Part shown: positions 16,752 to 24,723 of the stretch, piece by piece
Position numbering within the stretch: position 1 is the first letter of the stretch
How the letters are laid out: every line of letters begins with the position of its first letter
Assembly (NCBI RefSeq): GCF_900114385.1
Contig: NZ_FOSW01000011.1
Location: forward strand, 62,001-126,000
Reading direction: 5' to 3'
DNA length: 64,000 nt
DNA from: Geodermatophilus ruber
Lineage (GTDB): Bacteria > Actinomycetota > Actinomycetes > Mycobacteriales > Geodermatophilaceae
Made by a program: the position numbers and the translations under genes
The notes under the pieces: model-generated
Seen by the model: only the letters and a program-made list of their open reading frames with translations
Database searches by the model: none
What the model was told of the DNA's origin: nothing

Positions 16752-17173
16752 TACCTGCTCCTCGGGGTGACGATGACCTGGCCGCGGTCGGCGTCCACCC
16801 GCAGCCAATCGCCGGTGCGGATGACCGCGAACGGGTCGCGGTCCAGGTCGGTGACCGCGGGCACGTGGGTCACCACCACGCCGAGGGCGATCTTGGTGTT
16901 CATCGTGGTGAACACCATCGCCGCCGGTGCCGAGCCCATCAGCCGCGACATGTGGAACATGCCCGACCAGCCGGAGGAGCCCTTCGCGCCGGGGAAGACC
17001 AGCACCTTGCCGGCGAAGGACTGCCCGACCAGCTCGTGGCGGGACTCGATGATCCGCCCCCTGCGCGGCTCCACCCCACCCCAGCCGGAGACCGCCTCGC
17101 GGGTGACCAGCGCCTCTCCCTCGGCGATGCCGCCGACCAGCCCGCGGCCGGTCAGGACGACCGGCCCGCTCAC
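16751..17173 (-). CDS. aconitase X swivel domain protein (small subunit)
   Basis: This 140-residue protein is of the AcnX swivel type (DUF126/PF01989). It shows GRGLVGGIAEGEALVTREAV near the start, GRIIESRHELVGQSFAGKV, the phosphate-loop-like FPGAKGSSGWSGMF and a C-terminal WLRVDADRGQVIV. The AcnX family includes cis-3-hydroxyproline dehydratase and mevalonate-5-phosphate dehydratase; both depend on a large catalytic plus a swivel part. Here they are separate genes. Its GTG start overlaps the stop of the large subunit by four bases. Confidence 0.88.
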   Translation of the reverse strand: MSGPVVLTGRGLVGGIAEGEALVTREAVSGWGGVEPRRGRIIESRHELVGQSFAGKVLVFPGAKGSSGWSGMFHMSRLMGSAPAAMVFTTMNTKIALGVVVTHVPAVTDLDRDPFAVIRTGDWLRVDADRGQVIVTPRSR

Positions 17174-18450
17174 GGCTGCACCCCCTGCCAGGTGCCGGTG
17201 ACCGCGGCATCCACGCACTCCGCGAGCGTCCCGAACCACCCCTGCACGTTCATGATCGCCGGCAGGTAGTGCACCTGCTTGGCCGAGTCGGTGGCGATCA
17301 CCCGGGTTCCCTTCGGCAGGAACTGCCCGATCGCCGGGCAGGTGTCGCTCATCAGCACGGCTCCGGCGTCCTCGAGCGCCTGTGCGTAGCCGTTCTGCTC
17401 GGCGATGTGCCGCAGCGCCCGGGGGGTGAAGACCCACAGCTCGCTGTCCGGGTGCACCCGGCGGCCCTCCAGCAGGCGGACGACGTCACGGATCTGGCCG
17501 AGGGTCGCGTGCGGGCAACCGATCATCACCAGGTCGACGGAGGTGTCGGTCGCGGTGCCGTTCAGCCGCTCGTAGGCAGCGCGCCGCTCGTCCGGGCCGT
17601 AGCGCAGCCGTACCCGTGGGGCGGCGCCGGCGAAGGCCTCCTCCACGCTGCGGGCCTCCGCGGTGATCCCGGGAACGTGGTAGAGCTCGACGCCGCCGGA
17701 GGAGGCCGCCGCGGCGCCGAAGTGCTTGAGGCGGACCAGGTCCGGGGTGGTGGTGATGCCGTCGAGGACCGGGATCCCCTCCTCCTGCACCTGCTCGCCG
17801 ATCCAGTAGCCGAGCAGCCCCCAGTCGCGGTTGCTCTGCACCGGCGTGGTGACCTCGACCAGGTGGGTGCCGTGCCGGTTCTCCTCCAGGTGCAGACCCC
17901 AGTAGGGGATCTTGCCGGTGAGCATGGCGGCACCGGTGCTCTCCCGACCCTCGACGTTGGTCCGCGCCCCGAGCACGGAGTTGACGTAGACGACGGCCGA
18001 GCTCTCCATCCATGCGCAGTGCTCACCGCGGACCGGCACGTTCCCCACCTGGTAGGGGGTGCAGGTGTTCATCAGGTGGATGCCGTGGTCGGCGCTGTAC
18101 TTCTCGCTGGCGACGATCTCGTCGTGCTCGGCCTGCGGGAGCCCCTGCACCTGCCAGTGCTTGGTGTCCATCGGCCCGATGAGCTGGTAGCTCTGCGCCC
18201 GCACCGGCGGAATGGTCAGCACCCGCGGCGCGTCCAGGCTGTGCTCGGAGAAGGCGGCGTCCGGGGTGGGGGAGCCGCACACGAGACTGTGCCTGGAGCC
18301 GAACAGGTTGGCTCCGCACACGTTGTCGGTGTCGACCAGCCGCTCGGCGCCCAGCACCTCGCCGTAGCGCACCAGCAGGTCCATCGCGGCGGCCACCGCC
18401 TCGCCATCGGCGCCGTCGAGCATCGCCCGCTCGCCGTCGGTGAGCCTCAC
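17170..18450 (-). CDS. aconitase X catalytic subunit (large)
   Basis: This 426-residue protein matches the AcnX catalytic domain (PF04412 type). It shows DNVCGANLFGSRHSLVCG near 44-61, LIGPMDTKHWQVQGLPQAEH, NTCTPYQVGNVPVRGEHCAW, SSAVVYVNSVLGARTN and the Cys-containing SDTCPAIGQFLPKG near 380. Members bind an iron-sulfur cluster or mononuclear iron and dehydrate hydroxy acids. The GTG at 18450 overlaps the stop of the FAD oxidoreductase. The substrate is unknown, but the upstream IlvD-like dehydratase suggests two dehydrations in one pathway. Confidence 0.9.
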   Translation of the reverse strand: MRLTDGERAMLDGADGEAVAAAMDLLVRYGEVLGAERLVDTDNVCGANLFGSRHSLVCGSPTPDAAFSEHSLDAPRVLTIPPVRAQSYQLIGPMDTKHWQVQGLPQAEHDEIVASEKYSADHGIHLMNTCTPYQVGNVPVRGEHCAWMESSAVVYVNSVLGARTNVEGRESTGAAMLTGKIPYWGLHLEENRHGTHLVEVTTPVQSNRDWGLLGYWIGEQVQEEGIPVLDGITTTPDLVRLKHFGAAAASSGGVELYHVPGITAEARSVEEAFAGAAPRVRLRYGPDERRAAYERLNGTATDTSVDLVMIGCPHATLGQIRDVVRLLEGRRVHPDSELWVFTPRALRHIAEQNGYAQALEDAGAVLMSDTCPAIGQFLPKGTRVIATDSAKQVHYLPAIMNVQGWFGTLAECVDAAVTGTWQGVQP

Positions 18451-19805
18451 CGCGCCCCCTCCCCACCGAGCCAGACGCCGTCCTTCTCCAGCCGCCGCTG
18501 CAGCTCGGTGACGTCGACGTCGCCGACCGCCACCCCGGCGCCCAGTGCCAGGTCCGCGGCCACGCCGGCGGCCTGCCCCATGGCGAAACACGGCCCGGTG
18601 ACCCGCGCGCTGGACTGGCCCTCGTGGGTCATCGATGCGCAGCGCCCGGCCACGTAGGTGTTGGTCAACACCTGCGGCACGATCATGCGGAAGGGCAGCT
18701 GGTTGTACCCGCGAGGGTTCTCCCCGCGCTGCCAGCGGATCTCCACGTCGCCGGCGACGTGCGCCTCGACCGGCCAGCCGTTGACGCCGATGGCGTCGGG
18801 GAAGTCGGCGCAGTCGAGGATGTCGTCCTCGCTGAGCTGGTAGGGGCCGACGATCCGCCGGGTCTCCCGGATGCCGATGGACGGCGCGATGTCCACGACG
18901 TAGGACGCCGCGAAGCCGGGCACGTCCTCCTGGAAGAAGGGGAAGACGTCGCGAACCTGCCGGCGCCCCTGCAGCTCGCCGCGGGTCAGCTGCCACACGT
19001 CGGTGCCGTCGATCGCGCTGCCGTCGGGGTTGGCCAGCTGCGTGATGTTCGCCCGCCACTCGAGCGGGTTGCGCTGCGGCCGCACGATCGGCCGTTTGCG
19101 GGGGAAGCGGTAGCGGCCGGACCGCTCGGCTTCCTCCATGAGCGCCGGCAGCCGGTCGTAGGTGGCGCGGGCGGCCTCGGCATCCACGCCGTTGACCCGG
19201 AACATCAGCGACGGGTAGAGCATCCCGTGCGCCGGGTCGGTCTTCTCGTAGGGCGCACCGGCCCAGGCGGCGAGGTCCCCGTCCCCGGAGGCGTCCACGA
19301 ACAGCTGCCCGCGGATGGCCCCGCGGCCGGACTTGGACTCCACCATCAGCGCGTCCACCCGGCGCTCGTCGTGCATGCGCACCCCGACGGCGGTGGCGTG
19401 GAAGAGGATCTGCACGCCGGAGCCCACGAGCAGCTCGTCGAGGGCGATCTTGTAGGCGGAGATGTCGTAGGCCTGGGCGAGGATGCGGTTGGCGAAGCTG
19501 AGGTGCGGCGGGTTGAGCCCGCCGAGCGCGTCGATGCGCTGGAGCAGCTCGTCGGCGAGTCCGTGCACCACCTGGCGGTGCTCGCCGTGCACGTTGGCGT
19601 GCAGGCCGCAGAAGGTGGACAGCCCGCCGGCGCTGCCCGCCCCACCGGCGTACCCGTACCGCTCGACCAGGATCGTCGAGCGGCCCGCGCGCGCGGCGGC
19701 GGCCGCGGCCATGACGCCCGCCGGCCCGCCGCCGACGACGACGACCTCGTACTCGCCGAGGACGGCGGTGCGCCGCGCGGGCTCGTCCAGCCAGCTCTCG
19801 CTCAC
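18447..19805 (-). CDS. FAD-dependent oxidoreductase, copy A
   Basis: This 452-residue flavoprotein is of the FAD_oxidored type (PF12831-like). The dinucleotide-binding motif VVVGGGPAGVMAAAAAARAG lies near 20-40 and is followed by STILVERYGYAGGAGSAGGL. VDASGDGDLAAWAG near 155 and GRCASMTHEGQSSARVTGPC near 400 complete the FAD site. It is a close paralogue of the protein at 25902-27245, with long identical blocks such as RPQRNPLEWRAN and TRGELQGRRQV. GTG start after CGAGGAG. Gene order dehydratase-FAD is reversed relative to the second unit. Confidence 0.9.
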   Translation of the reverse strand: MSESWLDEPARRTAVLGEYEVVVVGGGPAGVMAAAAAARAGRSTILVERYGYAGGAGSAGGLSTFCGLHANVHGEHRQVVHGLADELLQRIDALGGLNPPHLSFANRILAQAYDISAYKIALDELLVGSGVQILFHATAVGVRMHDERRVDALMVESKSGRGAIRGQLFVDASGDGDLAAWAGAPYEKTDPAHGMLYPSLMFRVNGVDAEAARATYDRLPALMEEAERSGRYRFPRKRPIVRPQRNPLEWRANITQLANPDGSAIDGTDVWQLTRGELQGRRQVRDVFPFFQEDVPGFAASYVVDIAPSIGIRETRRIVGPYQLSEDDILDCADFPDAIGVNGWPVEAHVAGDVEIRWQRGENPRGYNQLPFRMIVPQVLTNTYVAGRCASMTHEGQSSARVTGPCFAMGQAAGVAADLALGAGVAVGDVDVTELQRRLEKDGVWLGGEGAR

Positions 19806-21541
19806 GGAGTGCGCTCCTCGGGGGTGGGGGGCCGGCCCGGGGCGGGGGTGGTGAGCACCGCGCCCTCGGGAACGGTGGACACCAGGCGGCGGTAGGCCGA
19901 GAGCCAGCCGTGGTCGGGGCCCGGGTCGGGCGTGCCGAGGCGCTCCCGGCGGGTGGCCAGCACGTCGTCGTGGACCTCGAGGTCCACGGTGCGCCGGTCG
20001 ACGTCGATGACGATGCGGTCGCCGTCCTCCACCAGCGCCAGCGGCCCGCCCAGCGCGGCCTCCGGGGTGACTTCGCCGACGACGGTGCCGACGTTGACCA
20101 GGCCCGACATCTGGCCGTCGGTGACCACGGCGACGCTGTCGCCGAGGCCGGCGCCCTCCAGCGCGAAGACCACGGCCGAGCCGAGTGCCATGCCCGGGCC
20201 ACCGACGACGCCGAGCCCGCGGACGACGAGCACAGCCCCGGGGGTGACCTCGCCGCGGGCCAGGCCCGCCAGCGCCTCGTCGCGCGAGGAGTAGCACAGC
20301 GCCGTCCCCTCGAACCGGCGCGCACCGCGGTCGTCGACCGGCCGCTTGACCACCGCGCCGCCGGGTGCCAGCGAACCGCGGACCATCACGATGGTCGGCC
20401 GGGTGCCGAAGGGCCGCTCCACGGGGCGGACGACCTCCTCGTCGGCCACGGTGGCATCGCGCAGGACGTCGCCGAGCGTGCCGCCGTCCACCGTCGGGAC
20501 GTCGAGGTCGAGCAGGTCGCGCAGTCGCGCCATCACCGCTCGGGTGCCACCGGCTCGCTCGAGGTCCTCGATGAAGGCCGGCCCGTTGGGGCGGACGGCG
20601 CACAGCAGCGGCACCCGGTCGGCGAGCTCGGCGAACAGCCCCGGGACGTCCACCGGGCAGGCCGCCTCGTGGGCCACCGCCTGCAGGTGCTTGACCGAGT
20701 TGACCGAGGCGCTGGTCGCGAGCATGACGGTCACCGCGTTCCGGAAGGCCGCCTCGGTCATCACCTCGCGGGGGCGCAGTCCCTCGGTGACCAGCTCCAC
20801 GATGCGCGCCCCGGCCCGGCGGACGCCGTCCCACATCGCCGGGCCGTTCGCCAGCACCGGTGTGGTGCCGGTGAGGCTCATGCCCAGCGCCTCGCAGGCC
20901 ATGTGCATGGTGTTGGCGGTGCCGAGGCCGGCGCACACGCCCGGCCCGCGGATGGCGTTGTCGCTCATCCCGCACAGCGTCTCCAGCGACATCCGGCCGG
21001 CCGCGACGGAGCCGGCGGCGAGGAAGACCTCCTCGATGTCGACGTGCTCGCCGCGGTACTGGCCGCTGGGCTGGTAGCCGCAGCCGACGACGATCGTGGG
21101 GATGTCCAGCCGTGCCGCGGCCATGAGGTGCGCCGGGGCGGTCTTGTCGCAGGAGGCGAGCGCCACCATTCCGTCGAGCTGGGCGCCCTCGACCGCCACC
21201 TCGACGTCGTTCACGATCAGGTCCCGGCTGGGCAGGATGTAGCGCCCGTCGCGGCCGGCCGAGGTGATGAAGTCGCTGGGCGCCGCCGTCCGGACCTCGA
21301 ACGGCAGGCCCCCGGCGGCGCGGATCGCCTCCTTGAGCGGCCCGACGATGCCGTCGAGGTGGCTGAAGCAGATCGCCAGGTCCGAGGAGGAGTTGACGAT
21401 CGCGATCTTGGGCTTGGTCATGTCCTCGTCGGAGATGCCCAACGCACGCCACTGCGCCCGGCGTACGGCCCAGCGGGAGCTGCCCACCTGCAGGTTGCTG
21501 CGCAGCTGCGGCGCGGCCGGCCCCCCGGGCCCAGCACTCAC
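19802..21541 (-). CDS. IlvD/Edd-family dehydratase, copy A
   Basis: This 579-residue member of the dihydroxy-acid/phosphogluconate dehydratase family should be a Fe-S enzyme that removes water from a 2,3-dihydroxy acid. The three cluster-type Cys are in LAICFSHLDG, ASCDKTAPAH and GPGVCAGLGTANTM. The C-terminal swivel contains VVTDGQMSGLVNVG. It differs from housekeeping IlvD in many positions and pairs with a specific FAD oxidoreductase, so its substrate is probably a sugar-acid-like or other hydroxy acid. The GTG at 21541 overlaps the permease stop; an ATG in frame at 21571 would extend into the permease. Confidence 0.88.
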   Translation of the reverse strand: MSAGPGGPAAPQLRSNLQVGSSRWAVRRAQWRALGISDEDMTKPKIAIVNSSSDLAICFSHLDGIVGPLKEAIRAAGGLPFEVRTAAPSDFITSAGRDGRYILPSRDLIVNDVEVAVEGAQLDGMVALASCDKTAPAHLMAAARLDIPTIVVGCGYQPSGQYRGEHVDIEEVFLAAGSVAAGRMSLETLCGMSDNAIRGPGVCAGLGTANTMHMACEALGMSLTGTTPVLANGPAMWDGVRRAGARIVELVTEGLRPREVMTEAAFRNAVTVMLATSASVNSVKHLQAVAHEAACPVDVPGLFAELADRVPLLCAVRPNGPAFIEDLERAGGTRAVMARLRDLLDLDVPTVDGGTLGDVLRDATVADEEVVRPVERPFGTRPTIVMVRGSLAPGGAVVKRPVDDRGARRFEGTALCYSSRDEALAGLARGEVTPGAVLVVRGLGVVGGPGMALGSAVVFALEGAGLGDSVAVVTDGQMSGLVNVGTVVGEVTPEAALGGPLALVEDGDRIVIDVDRRTVDLEVHDDVLATRRERLGTPDPGPDHGWLSAYRRLVSTVPEGAVLTTPAPGRPPTPEERTP

Positions 21542-22329
21542 GGGCTGACCCCGGCGACCGAGTCGTGCCACGGGATGGTCAGCCGCTTGGTGAGGGTCAC
21601 CGCCGCGTAGAGGAGCGAGCCCATGAGCGCCAGCAGCACGATGACGGCGAACAGCTGCGGGGCGTCCAGCGCGTTGAGGCTGCGCACGACCAGGTGGCCG
21701 AGGCCCTCGCTGCCGCCCAGGTACTCACCGACGATCGCGCCGATGACGGCGAACACGATGCCCACCTCGGCCCCGGCGAAGATGTAGGGCAGCGTGCTCG
21801 GCAGCTCCAGGTTCTTGAAGGTCGCCCAGCGGCTGGCGCCCAGACCGCGCATCACGTCGCGGTGGCCGCGGTCCACCGACCGGACGCCGAGCATCACGTT
21901 CAGCATGATCGGGAAGAACGCCAGGATCGCGGCCATGATGACCTTGGACGTCGTCCCGAAGCCGAACCAGATGACGAACAGCGGGATGAAGGCCACCTTC
22001 GGGATCACCTGGAGGGCGACCAGCGCCGGCTGGACCGCCCGCTCGAGCCACACGACCCGGCCGAGGATCGCCCCGATCGCCGTGCCGAAGATCAGCGCGA
22101 AGACGAAGCCGACGAGCACCTCGTAGAGAGTGATCCAGATGTCGGCCCAGACCGTCCCGCTGACCAGCAGGTCCAGCAGCGAGTTCCACACGTCCAGGGG
22201 CGCGGGCAGGATGAACTCCGAGACGCCGATCACCGAGACGGCGAACTGCCAGCCGCCGATGAGCAGGACCAGCAGGATCGGTGTGGAGATGAACGGGAGG
22301 GCCTTCATGAGGCCGTCGCGGTCACGCAT
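21538..22329 (-). CDS. ABC transporter permease (SsuC/TauC/NMT1-type)
   Basis: This 263-residue protein has six predicted membrane helices and the EAA-type loop VMRGLGASRWATFKNLELP near 175. The family imports sulfonates, nitrate, pyrimidine precursors or aromatic acids with NMT1-type binding proteins. It is preceded by the ATPase gene with a six-base gap and followed by the dehydratase with a four-base overlap. Confidence 0.9.
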   Translation of the reverse strand: MRDRDGLMKALPFISTPILLVLLIGGWQFAVSVIGVSEFILPAPLDVWNSLLDLLVSGTVWADIWITLYEVLVGFVFALIFGTAIGAILGRVVWLERAVQPALVALQVIPKVAFIPLFVIWFGFGTTSKVIMAAILAFFPIMLNVMLGVRSVDRGHRDVMRGLGASRWATFKNLELPSTLPYIFAGAEVGIVFAVIGAIVGEYLGGSEGLGHLVVRSLNALDAPQLFAVIVLLALMGSLLYAAVTLTKRLTIPWHDSVAGVSP

Positions 22330-22335
22330 GGCGGA

Positions 22336-23169
22336 TTACTCCTCGTCCAGTTCGTGCCGGAGCTCGCGGACGATCGTCTGGAACTCCGGGCTGGTCTCGG
22401 TCTCCAGGGAGCGCGGACGCGCCAGCGGGACCGGCGTGACCGAGCGGATCCGGCCCGGCCGCGGGGTGAGCAGCACGACCCGGTCGGCCAGGAAGACCGC
22501 CTCGCTGATGGAGTGCGTGACGAAGACGACGGTGGCGCCGGCCTGCGCGTGGATGGACTGCAGCTCGAGGTTCATCTTGTCGCGGGTCAGGGCGTCCAGG
22601 GCCCCGAACGGTTCGTCCATCAGCAGGATGGTCGGGTCGTAGCTCAGCGCGCGGGCGATGGCGGCGCGCTGCCGCATGCCGCCGGACAGCTCCCGCGGGT
22701 AGGCGTTCTCGAACCCGGGCAGGCCGACCAGCTCGCACAGCTCGGCGGCGCGCGCCCGGCGGGCCCGCTTGCCGACCCCGCGCAGCTTCAGCGGCAGCGC
22801 GATGTTGTCCGCCACCGTGTACCAGGGGAACAGGTTGGCGTCCTGGAAGACGAGGCCGAAGTGCTGGAAGGCCTCGTCGTTGCGCTTGCCGCCCCGCCAG
22901 ATGCTCTCGCCGTCGGCGGTCACGGTTCCCGAGCTCGGCGGCAGGAGGCCGGCGAGGATCCGCAGGAGCGTGGTCTTGCCGCATCCGGAGCGGCCGACCA
23001 GCGAGATGAACTCGCCGCGGGCGATGGAGAGGTTGACGTCGCTGAGGGCGTGCACCTCACCCCGGCGCGCCTGGTAGATCTTGTCGACCGCGGTCACCTC
23101 GAGCTGGGCTCGGGGGCTGCCGGGCGCCGGTGGCGCGCCCCGTTGCTGGACGGGTGCGGAGATGGTCAT
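22336..23169 (-). CDS. ABC transporter ATP-binding protein (SsuB/TauB-type)
   Basis: This 277-residue ATPase has Walker A GRSGCGKTT near 60, Q-loop VFQDANLFPW, signature LSGGMRQR, Walker B ILLMDEPFGALD and switch VTHSISEA, all intact. The first 25 residues are a Pro-rich extension before QLEVTAVDKIYQ. The ATG at 23169 follows GGGAGGACGGC; the frame upstream overlaps the binding-protein gene and is not used. Confidence 0.9.
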   Translation of the reverse strand: MTISAPVQQRGAPPAPGSPRAQLEVTAVDKIYQARRGEVHALSDVNLSIARGEFISLVGRSGCGKTTLLRILAGLLPPSSGTVTADGESIWRGGKRNDEAFQHFGLVFQDANLFPWYTVADNIALPLKLRGVGKRARRARAAELCELVGLPGFENAYPRELSGGMRQRAAIARALSYDPTILLMDEPFGALDALTRDKMNLELQSIHAQAGATVVFVTHSISEAVFLADRVVLLTPRPGRIRSVTPVPLARPRSLETETSPEFQTIVRELRHELDEE

Positions 23170-23201
23170 GCCGTCCTCCCTGGACCCGGCTGCTCGTGCG
23201 C

Positions 23202-24290
23202 TCACGGGGCCGGGGCGAAGTCGTTCGTGTACCACTCGGCCGGGTCGAGGCCCTCGGGCACGAAGCCGGATCCGGACATCTCGTCGTAGACCGTCTGCCA
23301 CTGCTCGGGCACCGTGCGGGCGATCTCCTCCTCGCCGGCGGCGGTCCACGACTCGACGTACTGGGTCAGCGCGCCGCGGGCCACCTCCGGGTCCTCGAGC
23401 GTCGGGATGCCGTAGTCGGACAGGCACTCGATGGTCTCGGCGAAGTCGTTGGCCTCGTCCTCGGCGACGAACAGGACCGCCTCGCGGATCGCGGCCAGGT
23501 AGGCGCGCAGCTGCTCCTGCTTCTCGGGGTCGTCCGCCTGCTCCTGGGAGGTGATGTAGACCTGCCCGCCGCTCTCGACGTCCTCGGACGGGGCGTAGAC
23601 GACCGCCTCCGGCTGCTGCTGCTCCAGCGCCACCGCGGTGTCCAGCGAGACGATGTAGCCACCGATCCGACCGGAGGTGACCAGGTCGAAGACGCCGGGG
23701 GCGAGACCCACCACCTGGGTCTGCACGTCCTCGGGGGCGATCCCCGCCGAGGCAGCGGCGAGCTTCAGGATGATCTCGCTGGTGCCGCCCTCCGAGGGCG
23801 TACCCATCAGCCGACCCTCGATGTCCTCGGGCGACTCCAGCGGGTCGGACTCGGCCGAGACGAAGCGGATCGTGCCGGTCTTGAAGATCTGGCCCACGTT
23901 GACCAGCGGCGCGTCGCGCTCGCCGATGGCCAGCATGGTCTCCATGTCGCCGACGCGGGTGATCAGTGCCGAGCCGGCGATGACGGTCTGGATGGCCTGC
24001 GCGGAGCCCTGGGTGGTCTCGAACGTGACGTCGAGGCCCTGCTCCTCGAAGTAGCCGCAGGCGTCGGCGACCAGTTCGGGAGTGAAGGTCAGGCTCTCCA
24101 GCGGAAGGATGTTGAGGAAGGTGACCGGCTGCAGTTCGCCGCCGCCGGACGCGCCGCCACCGCCTCCGCTGCCGGCCTCCGCGTCCTCGCCCCCACCACA
24201 GGCGGCGAGCATCGTGGCGACGGTGGCGGCGGCGAATGCGGCCTGCCAGCCGGAACGGCGTCCAGCCGGGCGTGCGGTCCTGCGGGTCAT
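23202..24290 (-). CDS. ABC transporter substrate-binding lipoprotein (NMT1/SsuA-like)
   Basis: This 362-residue protein has a signal peptide ending in a lipobox (MLAAC, Cys31), then an acidic/Gly-Ser linker and an NMT1-like domain. That domain begins FLNILPLESLTFTPELVADACGYFEEQGLDV, with a GSAQAIQTVIAGSALITRVG segment around 100. First gene of the seven-gene unit, starting after GAGGAGACCCCCG. The ligand is presumably the compound processed by the dehydratase, FAD oxidoreductase and aconitase X. Confidence 0.9.
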   Translation of the reverse strand: MTRRTARPAGRRSGWQAAFAAATVATMLAACGGGEDAEAGSGGGGGASGGGELQPVTFLNILPLESLTFTPELVADACGYFEEQGLDVTFETTQGSAQAIQTVIAGSALITRVGDMETMLAIGERDAPLVNVGQIFKTGTIRFVSAESDPLESPEDIEGRLMGTPSEGGTSEIILKLAAASAGIAPEDVQTQVVGLAPGVFDLVTSGRIGGYIVSLDTAVALEQQQPEAVVYAPSEDVESGGQVYITSQEQADDPEKQEQLRAYLAAIREAVLFVAEDEANDFAETIECLSDYGIPTLEDPEVARGALTQYVESWTAAGEEEIARTVPEQWQTVYDEMSGSGFVPEGLDPAEWYTNDFAPAP

Positions 24291-24441
24291 CGGGGGTCTC
24301 CTCAACGCGGACGGGAACGAAAGCGGCATGTGGATGGTGCGGGGGACGGGAACCGGAGCGCCTACGGGAAGGTGAGCCGGGCCGGTGTGGTCACGGCGGC
24401 CTCCTCGATCGGGCAGCTGCGGGTGCGGTGCGCGCCGGATG

Positions 24442-24477
24442 TGTGCGCTATCCGACCGCGCGTGCTCTTGCCGAACA
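24442..24477. promoter_or_regulatory. paired IclR-type operator sites, leftward promoter
   Basis: Site A (24442-24458) reads TGTGCG-CTATC-CGACCG. Site B (24461-24477) reads CGTGCT-CTTGC-CGAACA, with a perfect half-site on one side. Centres are 19 bp apart, as in the other two promoters. Site B overlaps the -10 box of the leftward promoter and site A lies just downstream, which fits repression. The remaining leader, 24291-24441, shows nothing I recognise. Confidence 0.5.
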
Positions 24478-24503
24478 TATGGCGACGGTCACAGCGATGT
24501 CAA
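24474..24503 (-). promoter_or_regulatory. promoter of the ABC/dehydratase/aconitase X operon
   Basis: On the minus strand, a perfect TTGACA (24503-24498) and TATGTT (24479-24474) are spaced by 18 bases. It is the best-looking promoter in the window and lies about 185 bases upstream of the first start codon. Confidence 0.65.
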
Positions 24504-24584
24504 CGCCAGGCGCCGGGTGTCCCGGCGATTCACCGGGAGCGCGCCGAACCGTGACCCGCCTGTGACCTCCGTCGCGCCCCAGCC

Positions 24585-24613
24585 TTGACCGCGGGTGAGC
24601 GCTCGGCCAGGCT
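24585..24613 (+). promoter_or_regulatory. promoter of the second partner/FAD/dehydratase operon
   Basis: TTGACC at 24585-24590 and CAGGCT at 24608-24613 are spaced by 17 bases. The -10 is poor, but the layout copies the UGSC promoter: same -35, similar -10 and a pair of operator sites beginning one to three bases later. Confidence 0.45.
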
Positions 24614-24614
24614 G

Positions 24615-24650
24615 TGTGCGGATAAAGCGCGCGTGTACGGATAGCGAACA
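24615..24650. promoter_or_regulatory. paired IclR-type operator sites, rightward promoter
   Basis: Site 1 (24615-24631) reads TGTGCG-GATAA-AGCGCG. Site 2 (24634-24650) reads TGTACG-GATAG-CGAACA, a full TGTnCG-N5-CGnACA palindrome. The 19-bp centre spacing is identical to that at the UGSC promoter. Confidence 0.6.
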
Positions 24651-24723
24651 CGCTCCCTCGGAGCCGCGCAGCCGCCCCATCCGATCCGTGGCCCCGCGCC
24701 GCGTGTCCGGCAGGAGGACGCAC

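Noticed and set aside
21565..23289. Plus-strand open frame of 574 codons opposite the ABC permease and ATPase genes
   Set aside because: Asp/Gln/Arg/Gly-rich shadow with no recognisable domain; the minus-strand ABC genes explain the region.
24595..24723. A second UGSC gene or N-terminal extension before the copy-2 partner protein
   Set aside because: The open frame there translates the promoter and operator region into low-complexity sequence. No UGSC-like motif or in-frame TAG-GSC is present on either strand.
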